DNA of 6,225 nt from Ruminococcus sp. AF41-9 (GCF_003477525.1 NZ_QUDO01000098.1:1-6225), one strand, 5' to 3'. Shown: positions 1 to 6,076, counted from the first letter of the stretch. The notes: generated from the letters alone by a model not told the origin. Numbers and translations: made by a program.

Positions 1-107
1 TGGGGACTTGCTTGTATCAGGAGGCGTGCAAGCGCCTTCTGATAAACTGCGGAGCAGTTATTTGGTTATGAGCAAGTAGCGAAGCGGATTGCGAATATCC
101 GCTTGAC
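1..107 (+). repeat. Dispersed structured repeat, copy 1 (left end outside window)
   Basis: Bases 1-95 are identical to 6131-6225, and 56-107 match 5625-5676 with one difference (A75 versus G5644). Three hairpins follow one another. The first is 15-26 with 33-44: 12 pairs including one G-T wobble and a 6-base loop. The second is 45-50 with 54-59: 6 pairs and a 3-base loop. The third is 82-89 with 97-104: 8 perfect pairs and a 7-base loop. A GTAG tetranucleotide (76-79) lies just before the third hairpin. The repeat ends at 107, eight bases before the Shine-Dalgarno site of the peptidase gene, so it should lie in that gene's leader. Comparison with copy 3 suggests the unit extends upstream of base 1. 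No coding role is evident. Its class (structured RNA or REP-like mobile repeat) is not identified. Confidence 0.85.
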
Positions 108-114
108 TAATTTT

Positions 115-119
115 AGGAG
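115..119 (+). promoter_or_regulatory. Shine-Dalgarno site deciding the peptidase start
   Basis: AGGAG lies ten bases before ATG 130. The reading frame is open back to a TTG at 103, but that codon lies inside the end of the repeat and upstream of this site. The ATG at 130 is therefore the likely start. Confidence 0.8.
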
Positions 120-129
120 AAAAACAAAC

Positions 130-1374
130 ATGGAAAAAAACGAAATCAGCGGACAGCGTCAGATGGAATTTCTGAAAAAATTTGACTATATCAGAGAAGC
201 CGGAACAGAAGGAGAAGCAAAAGCAGCTCATCTGATCCAGGAAGAACTGAAGGAACTGGGAGTGGAAAACCATATCGAAGAATTTTCCTTTGATACCTTT
301 CAGATCAATTATGCAAAACTGACAGTCACAGAACCTTATCACAAAGAATACACAGTAATTGCTTATGGCAGATGTGGAAATACAAAAAAAGATGGTTTAC
401 AGGCACCGTTTCTGTATGTGGAGAACGGCGATGATATCAGCCTGATGGGTGCCAGAGGAAAAGTGGTGATGCTCAATAACAGAGTGGATGCCGGAATGTA
501 TCAGAAACTGGTGAAGGCAGGGGCAGCAGGATTTATCAGTATCAGCGGAACACCTCTGGATGAGGGAGAAGATTTAAAGCCGACTGCGTACAGACTGCCG
601 AAAATGTCTGAATCTGCGGCCAGCCGACTTCCGGGAGCTGCGATTCATTATAAAGATGCGATAGAGCTGGTAACAAAAGGAGCATCTCAGGTATGTCTGG
701 AAACAGATCAGGAAACAGTGACACGCACTTCCGGAAACGTGATCGCCCATATAGAAGGCACAGACAAAAAAGAAGAAATCCTTACTCTGACAGCTCATTT
801 TGATTCCGTACCAGAGGGACCGGGAGCTTATGACAATATGGCAGGTGGAGCCATTATCATGGAACTCTGCCGGTATTTTCACGCACACAGACCACGCAGA
901 ACCATGGAATTTATCTGGTTCGGGGCAGAAGAGAAAGGACTTCTGGGAAGCCAGAATTATGTACAGGTCCATGAAAAAGAACTCGCCATGCACCAGTTTA
1001 ACATGAATGTAGACCTTGCCGGTCAGCTTGTGGGCGGCACGGTCATTGGTGTGACCGGAGATGCTTCCATCTGCCAGATGATGACTTATCTGGCACACGA
1101 AGCAGGAATCGGAATGTCCACGAAGCATCAGGTCTGGGTCAGTGATTCCAACAGCTTCGCATGGAAAGGAGTTCCTGCAATGACCTTAAACAGAGACGGT
1201 TTCGGAATGCACACCCGCCACGACACGATTGCCCTCCTTTCTGACTGGTCCCTGAAACGCAGCGCAGAACTTCTGGGACATATCGCGGACCGTCTGGGTA
1301 ATATTGAAACCATGCCGATTATAAGAACCATGCCGGAAGAGTTTGTGAAGGAGCTGGAGGAATATTTTGCATAA
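130..1374 (+). CDS. M28 family zinc metallopeptidase with inserted PA domain
   Basis: The predicted product is a 414-residue aminopeptidase-type M28 enzyme that would release residues from peptides using two metal ions. An N-terminal region (about 1-85) precedes a PA-like domain (about 90-190, with GARGKVVMLNN and KAGAAGFISISG). The catalytic half begins near 203. The expected M28 ligands are visible: H223 in AHFDS, D235 in AYDNMAGG, E267/E268 in GAEEKGLLGS (general base and ligand), D295 in NMNVDLAG, and H361 in the HTRHDT motif. No signal peptide or membrane segment is seen, so a cytoplasmic role in peptide turnover is likely; substrate is unknown. The leader carries the structured repeat. 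No clear terminator follows, and tex lies 279 bases downstream on the same strand. Family assignment is firm; the exact peptide specificity is not readable. Confidence 0.9.
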   Translation: MEKNEISGQRQMEFLKKFDYIREAGTEGEAKAAHLIQEELKELGVENHIEEFSFDTFQINYAKLTVTEPYHKEYTVIAYGRCGNTKKDGLQAPFLYVENGDDISLMGARGKVVMLNNRVDAGMYQKLVKAGAAGFISISGTPLDEGEDLKPTAYRLPKMSESAASRLPGAAIHYKDAIELVTKGASQVCLETDQETVTRTSGNVIAHIEGTDKKEEILTLTAHFDSVPEGPGAYDNMAGGAIIMELCRYFHAHRPRRTMEFIWFGAEEKGLLGSQNYVQVHEKELAMHQFNMNVDLAGQLVGGTVIGVTGDASICQMMTYLAHEAGIGMSTKHQVWVSDSNSFAWKGVPAMTLNRDGFGMHTRHDTIALLSDWSLKRSAELLGHIADRLGNIETMPIIRTMPEEFVKELEEYFA

Positions 1375-1653
1375 AAGACCGCACATAAAGTAGTTTATGG
1401 AAGTGGCAGATAGACAGCAGCGAATAATCCCACACTTGACAAATCGGTGCCAGATTGATACCCTATCACAAGAGTGCTTTATATGATGATGGATGCTATT
1501 TTGCCGTCCGGCAGGGAAGCAGACAGTAATATTTTGCAGAATGTAAGGGTTGTAACACTATACCAGTTCCATAAAATGTGGCATCTCGCATTGTTTTCTG
1601 GAATGACTTTAGTTTGACATTCTGACAGAGCCATAAGAGGAGATAAAGAAATA
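1375..1653 (+). other. Spacer between peptidase gene and tex, no convincing gene
   Basis: No clear terminator was found: an AT-rich 6-bp hairpin near the start lacks a T-tract. An imperfect hairpin pairs 1567-1571 with 1599-1603, with an inner A4/T4 pairing. The longest same-strand frame with an ATG (1483-1617, 44 codons) has no good ribosome site and resembles nothing I recognise. The spacer probably holds the tex promoter, but only weak candidates are visible. The tex ribosome site AGGAG is at 1638-1642. Confidence 0.6.
1436..1464 (+). promoter_or_regulatory. Weak candidate promoter upstream of tex
   Basis: A perfect TTGACA (1436-1441) is followed after 17 bases by TACCCT (1459-1464), which matches only three of six -10 consensus positions. 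Another TTGACA at 1614-1619 has no usable -10. The start point of tex transcription is therefore uncertain, and readthrough from the peptidase gene remains possible. Confidence 0.25.
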
Positions 1654-3816
1654 ATGGATATTATTCAGGCAATTACACAGGAATTGAAGGTGGAAAAATG
1701 GCAGGTGGAAGCCGCAGTCAAACTGATCGACGAGGGCAATACCATCCCGTTTATTTCACGATACAGAAAAGAAGCAACAGGTTCCCTTAATGACGAACAG
1801 CTCCGTACTCTTTTCGAGAGACTGACTTATTTAAGAAATCTGGAAGATAAGAAGAATCAGGTATTAAAGAGTATTGAAGATCAGGGCAAGCTGACAGGAG
1901 AACTGAAAAAACAGATTCTGGATGCACAGACTCTGGTAGTGGTAGAGGACTTATACAGACCATATCGTCCGAAACGCCGTACCCGTGCAACGATCGCGAA
2001 GGAGAAAGGTCTGGAACCACTGGCTGACCTGATTCTGCTTCAGATGACAGAGAAGTCGGTAGAGGAAGAGGCGAAGGCTTATGTTTCTGAAGAAAAGGGC
2101 GTTAAGAACGTGACAGAGGCATTAAACGGTGCCAAAGATATCATTGCAGAGCGCATTTCTGATGAAGCAGACTACCGTATCTACATCCGTAACCTGACCA
2201 GAAAGAACGGAAGCATTTCCTCTACAGCAAAGAAGGCAGAGGAACAGTCCGTATATGAAATGTACTATGACTTTGAAGAACCGATCAAAAAGCTGGCTGG
2301 ACACCGCATCCTTGCATTAAACCGTGGGGAAAAAGAGAAATTTATCACAGTAAAGGTCAATGCACCGGAAGAAGATATTCTTCGTTACTTAAACAAGAGA
2401 GTCATCAGCAGAGAGAATCCAAACACAACTCCGATCTTAAAAGCAGTGATAGAGGACAGCTACAAGCGTCTGATCGGACCGGCGATCGAGCGTGAGATCC
2501 GCAGTGACCTCACAGATAAGGCAGAAGACGGTGCAATCCACGTATTTGGAAAGAACTTGGAACAGCTTTTGATGCAGCCTCCAATCGCAGGCAAAGTGGT
2601 ACTGGGATGGGACCCTGCGTTCCGTACCGGATGTAAGCTGGCAGTTGTAGATGCCACAGGTAAAGTGCTGGATACTACTGTTGTTTACCCGACAGCTCCT
2701 ACAACCGAGAAGAAGATCCGTGCTGCCAAAGATACCGTAGAGGGCATGATCGAGAAGTATGGTGTTTCTCTGATTTCCGTAGGAAACGGTACTGCATGCC
2801 GTGAATCCGAGCAGGTGATCGTAGATATGCTCAAAGAGATTCCGGAGAAAAAAGTACAGTATGTGATCACAAATGAAGCCGGTGCTTCTGTATATTCTGC
2901 AAGTAAGCTGGCTACGGAAGAGTTTCCGAATTTTGACGTGGGACAGAGAAGTGCCGCATCTATCGCAAGACGTGTGCAGGACCCACTGGCAGAACTTGTA
3001 AAGATTGATCCGAAATCCATCGGAGTCGGCCAGTATCAGCATGATATGAACCAGAAGAAGCTGGATGAGGCTTTAAGCGGTGTGGTTGAGGACAGTGTAA
3101 ATAAAGTCGGCGTAGATTTAAATACAGCTTCTGCATCATTACTGGAGTATATTTCCGGTATCAGCAAGGCAATCGCAAAGAATATCGTAGCTTACAGAGA
3201 AGAGAACGGTCAGTTTACAGACAGAAAAGAACTTCTCAAAGTTGCCAAATTAGGACCGAAAGCATTTGAGCAGTGTGCAGGTTTCATGCGTATTTCCGGA
3301 GGTAAAAATCCGCTGGATGCCACAAGTGTACATCCGGAGAGCTATGACGCAGCTTCCGCACTTCTTGAGAAACTTGGTTATAAACCCAAAGATGTAGTGG
3401 CCGGAAATCTGCTTGGTCTTTCTCTTCAGGTAAGAGATTACAAGAAGATGGCGAAAGAGCTGGGAACCGGTGAGATCACTCTCCGCGACATCGTAAAAGA
3501 ACTGGAAAAACCGGCCCGCGACCCTCGTGACGACATGCCGAAACCGATCCTTCGTTCCGATGTTCTGGACATGAAGGACCTGAAAGAGGGAATGGTTCTG
3601 AAGGGAACTGTCCGTAATGTTATTGATTTTGGTGCATTTGTGGATATCGGTGTGCATCAGGATGGTCTGGTTCATGTTTCAGAGATGACTGAGAGATTTA
3701 TCAAGCATCCGCTGGAAGCAGTGAGTGTCGGGGATATCGTGGATGTCAGAGTTATTGGTGTGGATATGAAGAAGAGACGAATCAGTTTATCCATGAAAGG
3801 GCTGAACCGGAACTGA
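1654..3816 (+). CDS. tex: Tex, RNA-binding transcription accessory protein
   Basis: The 720-residue product has the length and domain order of bacterial Tex, the relative of eukaryotic Spt6, a cytoplasmic nucleic-acid-binding protein associated with transcription. The N-terminal helical Tex region (about 1-190) contains the family stretch TIPFISRYRKEATGSLND (30-47) and VEDLYRPYRPKRRTRA (97-112). A YqgF/RNase H-like domain starts at GWDPAFRTGCKLAVVD (318-333) and includes NGTACRESE (378-386) and NEAGASVYSAS (407-417). Helix-hairpin-helix repeats cover about 485-560, with the family motif VGVDLNTAS. A C-terminal S1 RNA-binding domain spans about 645-716, with GTVRNVIDFGAFVDIG and GLVHVSEM. ATG 1654 follows AGGAG (1638-1642) at 11 bases. 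The gene is intact and converges on the LysR gene across a shared terminator. No unusual features were seen. Confidence 0.96.
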   Translation: MDIIQAITQELKVEKWQVEAAVKLIDEGNTIPFISRYRKEATGSLNDEQLRTLFERLTYLRNLEDKKNQVLKSIEDQGKLTGELKKQILDAQTLVVVEDLYRPYRPKRRTRATIAKEKGLEPLADLILLQMTEKSVEEEAKAYVSEEKGVKNVTEALNGAKDIIAERISDEADYRIYIRNLTRKNGSISSTAKKAEEQSVYEMYYDFEEPIKKLAGHRILALNRGEKEKFITVKVNAPEEDILRYLNKRVISRENPNTTPILKAVIEDSYKRLIGPAIEREIRSDLTDKAEDGAIHVFGKNLEQLLMQPPIAGKVVLGWDPAFRTGCKLAVVDATGKVLDTTVVYPTAPTTEKKIRAAKDTVEGMIEKYGVSLISVGNGTACRESEQVIVDMLKEIPEKKVQYVITNEAGASVYSASKLATEEFPNFDVGQRSAASIARRVQDPLAELVKIDPKSIGVGQYQHDMNQKKLDEALSGVVEDSVNKVGVDLNTASASLLEYISGISKAIAKNIVAYREENGQFTDRKELLKVAKLGPKAFEQCAGFMRISGGKNPLDATSVHPESYDAASALLEKLGYKPKDVVAGNLLGLSLQVRDYKKMAKELGTGEITLRDIVKELEKPARDPRDDMPKPILRSDVLDMKDLKEGMVLKGTVRNVIDFGAFVDIGVHQDGLVHVSEMTERFIKHPLEAVSVGDIVDVRVIGVDMKKRRISLSMKGLNRN

Positions 3817-3935
3817 ATCTTAAGTAAGAGTTAAGTCGTCTGGAATCTTTTTGTAAGTCAGGTATGTGATTTTGACGGTCAGATACCGGGACATAATGGC
3901 AAAGAGGTAATAAGAAGGAAGAGAATAAAAGAAAG

Positions 3936-3984
3936 CAGAGATTTCCATGGCAGATAAAAGGCTGCATTGGAAATCTCTGTTTTT
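3936..3984 (+). terminator. Intrinsic, probably bidirectional terminator between tex and lysR-type gene
   Basis: Bases 3936-3947 pair perfectly with 3968-3979 (12 pairs). A 2x2 internal loop follows, then four more pairs (3950-3953 with 3962-3965) closed by an 8-base loop. The + strand continues with TTTTTGTGTT, a good U-tract for tex. On the - strand the hairpin is followed by CTTTCTTTTATTC, so the same structure can terminate the convergent regulator gene. The 119 bases between tex and this hairpin hold no gene or other clear signal. Confidence 0.88.
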
Positions 3985-4017
3985 GTGTTGTAAAAGATAT
4001 AAAATCGAAACTGTTTT

Positions 4018-4911
4018 TCAGGCGTTCTCGCGGTGTGCAGTAAGATGCTCTTCCAGGCTTCGGGCTGCAATGCTCTGAGGGCGTTTTACGTTGCGGATGA
4101 GGCAGATTTTGCGTTCAGGGAGTGGTTCTCTGATCGGAATCTGAATAACTTTTCCTCTGGCAATGTGTTCGGCAGCGAGTTCCTCCGGAAAGAAGCCGAT
4201 TCCGAGATTATGGGATACCATAGGGAAAATCTGATCGGTGGTTGCCACTTCCATATCCGGGGAGAATGGGAGGTTGTGGCGCATGAAATACTGGGTGTAC
4301 AGTTCTCTGGTGCTGCTGCCCGGGGCGATTCCGATGAGGGGAAGGTCCTGGAGATCCTGGAGGCTGTGGGTGGCAGAGGCGATTTCTGCATATTCCGGTC
4401 CGGCGATCAGGATTTCGCGGAAGGAGTACAGAGGGATTCGCTGAAGGGGCTTTTTTAATGCCACAGGGGTGGTGACAACTGCGAAATCTACCAGACCGTT
4501 TTCGAGTGCCTGAACTGCCTGGGGTGTGGAATGGTTGGAGATTCGCAGTTTGACATGTGGATAGTGGTGGTGAAAGACTTCGAGTTCGTTCAGGAGAAAG
4601 AGACGCAGGGCGATTTCGCTGGCTCCGATATTTACCAGTCCGCTTTCGAGTCCTTTGTCTTTGAGAAGTTCGTTTTCTCCGGACACAAGCTGTTCAATGG
4701 CGATGGAAACGTGTTCATAAAGGCGTTCGCCTTCGAGGGTGAGCTGAACACCGCGGTTGGAACGGATGAAGAGTTTGCATCCCAGATCGTTTTCGAGAAT
4801 GTTCATGCAGCGGGTGATATTGGGCTGATTGTTTCCCATGACTTCGGCTGCTTTGGAAAAGCTTTTGTACTGGGCAACATAATAAAAGATGCGGTAATAA
4901 TCAAGAATCAT
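4018..4911 (-). CDS. LysR-type transcriptional regulator
   Basis: The 297-residue product has the standard LysR-family length and layout. An N-terminal winged helix-turn-helix covers about 3-62 (FYYVAQYKSFSKAAEVMG, then QPNITRCMNILENDLG as the recognition-helix region, then LFIRSNRGVQLTLEG). A linker helix follows, and the periplasmic-binding-protein-like effector domain spans about 90-292 (GLVNIGASEIALRLFLL, NGLVDFAVVTTP, GIGFFPEELAAEHI). It should bind DNA as an oligomer and respond to a small molecule that cannot be inferred. The ATG (complement of 4909-4911) is preceded by AAGGAGA (complement of 4921-4927) at a normal spacing. It is transcribed divergently from the HPr-like gene, the classic LysR arrangement, but 364 bases apart. 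The -10 and -35 elements of its promoter overlap dyads that could allow autoregulation. Confidence 0.93.
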   Translation of the reverse strand: MILDYYRIFYYVAQYKSFSKAAEVMGNNQPNITRCMNILENDLGCKLFIRSNRGVQLTLEGERLYEHVSIAIEQLVSGENELLKDKGLESGLVNIGASEIALRLFLLNELEVFHHHYPHVKLRISNHSTPQAVQALENGLVDFAVVTTPVALKKPLQRIPLYSFREILIAGPEYAEIASATHSLQDLQDLPLIGIAPGSSTRELYTQYFMRHNLPFSPDMEVATTDQIFPMVSHNLGIGFFPEELAAEHIARGKVIQIPIREPLPERKICLIRNVKRPQSIAARSLEEHLTAHRENA

Positions 4912-4942
4912 ACTGCGTCGTCTCCTTGTGGTATTTAAATTG

Positions 4943-4992
4943 AGATATATAAAAATGAAATATCTGATATAGAAAATTTACGTTTGTATATC
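4943..4992. promoter_or_regulatory. Candidate operator dyads in divergent control region
   Basis: Three overlapping inverted repeats use the same ATATC-like word. AGATAT (4943-4948) pairs with ATATCT (4960-4965) across 11 bases. ATATC-T-GATAT forms a palindrome at 4960-4970. GATATA (4966-4971) pairs with TATATC (4987-4992) across 15 bases. They cover the -10 and -35 of the regulator's promoter and touch the -35 of the opposing promoter, where LysR proteins often bind. The sequence is AT-rich, so chance dyads are possible. Confidence 0.4.
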
Positions 4993-4994
4993 AA
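4966..4994 (-). promoter_or_regulatory. Candidate promoter for the LysR-type gene
   Basis: Read on the - strand, TTGATA (complement of 4989-4994, five of six matches) is followed after 17 bases by TATATC (complement of 4966-4971, four of six). It points at the regulator gene, whose start codon lies about 55 bases downstream of the -10. The -35 shares base 4989 with the -35 of the opposing promoter. Confidence 0.55.
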
Positions 4995-5012
4995 TGTGTG
5001 AACAAGTATAAT
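4984..5012 (+). promoter_or_regulatory. Candidate promoter toward the HPr-like gene
   Basis: TTGTAT (4984-4989, three of six matches) is followed after exactly 17 bases by a perfect TATAAT (5007-5012). A transcript would begin near 5019 and carry a leader of about 257 bases that includes the long fold-back. The weak -35 fits a promoter needing an activator. An alternative start is TTGGTA (5063-5068) with AATAAT (5087-5092) at an 18-base spacing, which would place the transcript start inside the fold-back's left arm. Confidence 0.5.
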
Positions 5013-5085
5013 ACGTCTGGGTTGAAAAATCAATAAAAAAGTCCTGAGTGTGGGGCCGTATTTTGGTAATTATAGCAATCTTCGT

Positions 5086-5216
5086 AAATAATGCATTTAA
5101 GACAGTTCAGCAGAGGGTGAAAGAGAAGGAAGATATCTGCAGGCGTGCTGACGCACGGCAAAGATATCTGACGCAGGATTTCACCCTCTGATGGACTGGA
5201 TTAAGATGCGTTATTT
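5086..5216 (+). repeat. Long imperfect fold-back (131 nt) in leader of HPr-like gene
   Basis: The two halves pair along most of their length. From the outside in: 5086-5096 with 5206-5216 (one G-T wobble), a one-base bulge at 5205, 5097-5100 with 5201-5204, then 5103-5109 with 5192-5198 (one wobble). A single mismatch is followed by a perfect 12-bp helix, 5111-5122 with 5179-5190. Inside lie an asymmetric loop, AGATATCT in both arms (5131-5138 and 5162-5169), and an apical stem CGTGC/GCACG with a TGAC loop. TTATTTTAG at its 3' edge is only a poor U-tract, so a simple terminator seems unlikely. It may be a structured leader, a small RNA or a miniature inverted-repeat insertion. The rest of the 4912-5275 gap holds only the promoters described and the downstream ribosome site. 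Confidence 0.75.
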
Positions 5217-5275
5217 TAGAGGATCGCTATAAGTGCGAAGACAAAAAAGACATAAGAGAAGGGAGATTACCGAAT

Positions 5276-5509
5276 ATGACAACAGAGAATAAAATGATCA
5301 GAATTAATGATATAGAGGCAGCTAAGAAGCTGGTCAGTGCGGCGGTGAAATGTCCGTTTGATATTGATATTGTATCGAAAGGGAAAATTTTTATTGATGC
5401 GAAATCGATTCTCGGGGTGTTAAGCCTTGGGGAGAAAGAGGCTCTGGAATTGAAGTATGACGGGTATGATGAGAATTTTGAGTCAGTTGTGGCAGGGATG
5501 CTGAGCTGA
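5276..5509 (+). CDS. HPr-like protein lacking the phospho-histidine loop
   Basis: The 77-residue product aligns with the HPr phosphocarrier fold of the sugar phosphotransferase system. The best match is DAKSILGVLSLGEKEALEL (41-59), equivalent to the KSIMGVMSL segment around regulatory Ser46 of HPr; Ser44 occupies that position. The upstream beta strands also fit (FDIDIVSKGKIFID, 28-41). The active-site segment HARPA with His15 is absent: the region reads INDIEAAKKLV and is several residues shorter. It therefore cannot act as a normal phosphocarrier. By analogy with Crh it may be a regulatory or degenerate HPr paralogue, but Ser44 phosphorylation is only inferred. ATG 5276 follows AGGGAG (5260-5265) at ten bases. 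It lies divergent to the LysR-type gene and downstream of a long fold-back leader. No terminator is evident after the stop codon. Confidence 0.78.
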   Translation: MTTENKMIRINDIEAAKKLVSAAVKCPFDIDIVSKGKIFIDAKSILGVLSLGEKEALELKYDGYDENFESVVAGMLS

Positions 5510-5532
5510 TTTCGGGAGTGTTGAAATATTCT

Positions 5533-5574
5533 GAGTATGGACAGGTAACGAAGGGGGTCGTGAATGTCTGTATG
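5533..5574 (+). repeat. Probable decayed copy of the repeat's 3' module
   Basis: Aligned without gaps to 5633-5674 in copy 2, 29 of 42 bases match, and ten of the thirteen differences are transitions, as expected for an aged copy. GTAG has become GTAA and the hairpin pairing is largely lost. On the opposite strand the alignment reads as DPLRYL against NPLRYL of the intact copies. Chance similarity is not excluded. It begins 24 bases after the HPr-like stop codon. Confidence 0.45.
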
Positions 5575-5593
5575 GGGAGAAGAGAATTGGATA

Positions 5594-5622
5594 TTGGTAT
5601 CCATGTGGGAATCCTGTATAAT
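5594..5622 (+). promoter_or_regulatory. Promoter for the DUF1294 gene
   Basis: TTGGTA (5594-5599, four of six matches) and a perfect TATAAT (5617-5622) are separated by 17 bases. Transcription should start near 5629, a few bases into repeat copy 2 (from 5625), so nearly the whole leader of the next gene would be repeat sequence. Confidence 0.65.
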
Positions 5623-5624
5623 GG

Positions 5625-5676
5625 AGTTATTTGGTTATGAGCAGGTAGCGAAGCGGATTGCGAATATCCGCTTGAC
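5625..5676 (+). repeat. Dispersed repeat, copy 2 (3' module only)
   Basis: These 52 bases match 56-107 of copy 1 with one difference. Only the segment from the end of the second hairpin onward is present: the linker, GTAG (5645-5648) and the 8-bp hairpin (5651-5658 with 5666-5673, 7-base loop). The first two hairpins are missing, which shows that the 3' hairpin is a separable module. It ends four bases before the AAGGAG of the downstream gene. Its final TTGACA (5672-5677) has no -10 partner and is not a promoter. Confidence 0.85.
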
Positions 5677-5693
5677 AGAAAGGAGATTCTTAC

Positions 5694-5978
5694 ATGGAGA
5701 TAACAGTTAGTAATATTCTTTGTTTTTATCTGATCGCTGTAAATGTACTTGCATTCAGCGTCTATGGAATGGATAAGCGTAAGGCGAAGGCGAATCAATG
5801 GCGGGTTCCGGAGTCTCAGTTGCTGCTTCTGGCGGTGATTGGGGGCTCTGTGGGAGCGCTGTTGGGGATGCGGACATTCCATCATAAAACCAGGAAGCCG
5901 AAGTTTTATATTGGGGTTCCTGTGATTCTGGGTTTGCAGATTTGTCTTGTATTTTTTCTTAATGGGTATTTGAATTGA
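5694..5978 (+). CDS. DUF1294 family small membrane protein
   Basis: The 94-residue product resembles DUF1294 proteins, whose function is unknown. Three hydrophobic segments are visible, at about 5-24, 42-59 and 71-89, so it should sit in the cytoplasmic membrane. The family core lies between them: a basic stretch YGMDKRKAKANQWRVPES (24-41), then LLAVIGGSVGALLGM (45-59) and RTFHHKTRKPKF (60-71). ATG 5694 follows AGGAG (5681-5685) at eight bases. A strong promoter candidate lies about 70 bases upstream, and the leader is almost entirely repeat copy 2. The gene seems to be a single transcription unit with no functional tie to its neighbours that I can see. Family assignment is fairly secure; no catalytic role should be assumed. 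Confidence 0.88.
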   Translation: MEITVSNILCFYLIAVNVLAFSVYGMDKRKAKANQWRVPESQLLLLAVIGGSVGALLGMRTFHHKTRKPKFYIGVPVILGLQICLVFFLNGYLN

Positions 5979-5994
5979 AGTAAAAGAGAAAAGA

Positions 5995-6022
5995 GGGAGC
6001 TGAGGAGGGCGCCCCGGCTCCC
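5995..6022. terminator. GC-rich hairpin, possible terminator
   Basis: GGGAGC (5995-6000) pairs with GCTCCC (6017-6022) around a 16-base GC-rich loop. The + strand downstream is CTTCCATTCC, a poor U-tract, so termination of the DUF1294 transcript is doubtful. On the - strand the hairpin is followed by TCTTTTCTCTTTTA, so it looks better suited to stopping transcripts entering from the right. Confidence 0.35.
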
Positions 6023-6076
6023 CTTCCATTCCCGGGCTGTGTATCGGCTGATAATCATATTGGAGAATGCAAAGTT

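Noticed and set aside
103..129. TTG start adding nine residues to the peptidase
   Set aside because: It overlaps the repeat and lies upstream of the Shine-Dalgarno site, which instead serves ATG 130.
574..1128. 184-codon open frame on the - strand inside the peptidase gene, and similar long antisense frames in tex and the regulator gene
   Set aside because: They lie opposite well-supported genes, lack family motifs, and are typical shadows of coding DNA.
1414..1440. Possible third decayed repeat end (GCGAATA..TCC..CTTGAC)
   Set aside because: The match needs several gaps and the upstream part does not align, so it is too weak to separate from chance.
1483..1617. 44-codon same-strand frame in the spacer before tex
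   Set aside because: It has no adequate Shine-Dalgarno site, no recognisable domain, and starts from clustered ATGs in AT-rich DNA.
3872..3897. TTGACG and CATAAT as a promoter after tex
   Set aside because: The spacing is only 14 bases and no + strand gene follows before the terminator.
3900..3930. AGGTA-containing stretch slightly like the repeat's GTAG module
   Set aside because: Only about half of the bases match, with a gap, in a purine-rich region where chance matches are easy.
5672..5700. TTGACA at the end of repeat copy 2 as a -35 element
   Set aside because: No -10 sequence lies at a suitable distance, and the ribosome site and start codon of the gene occupy the space.
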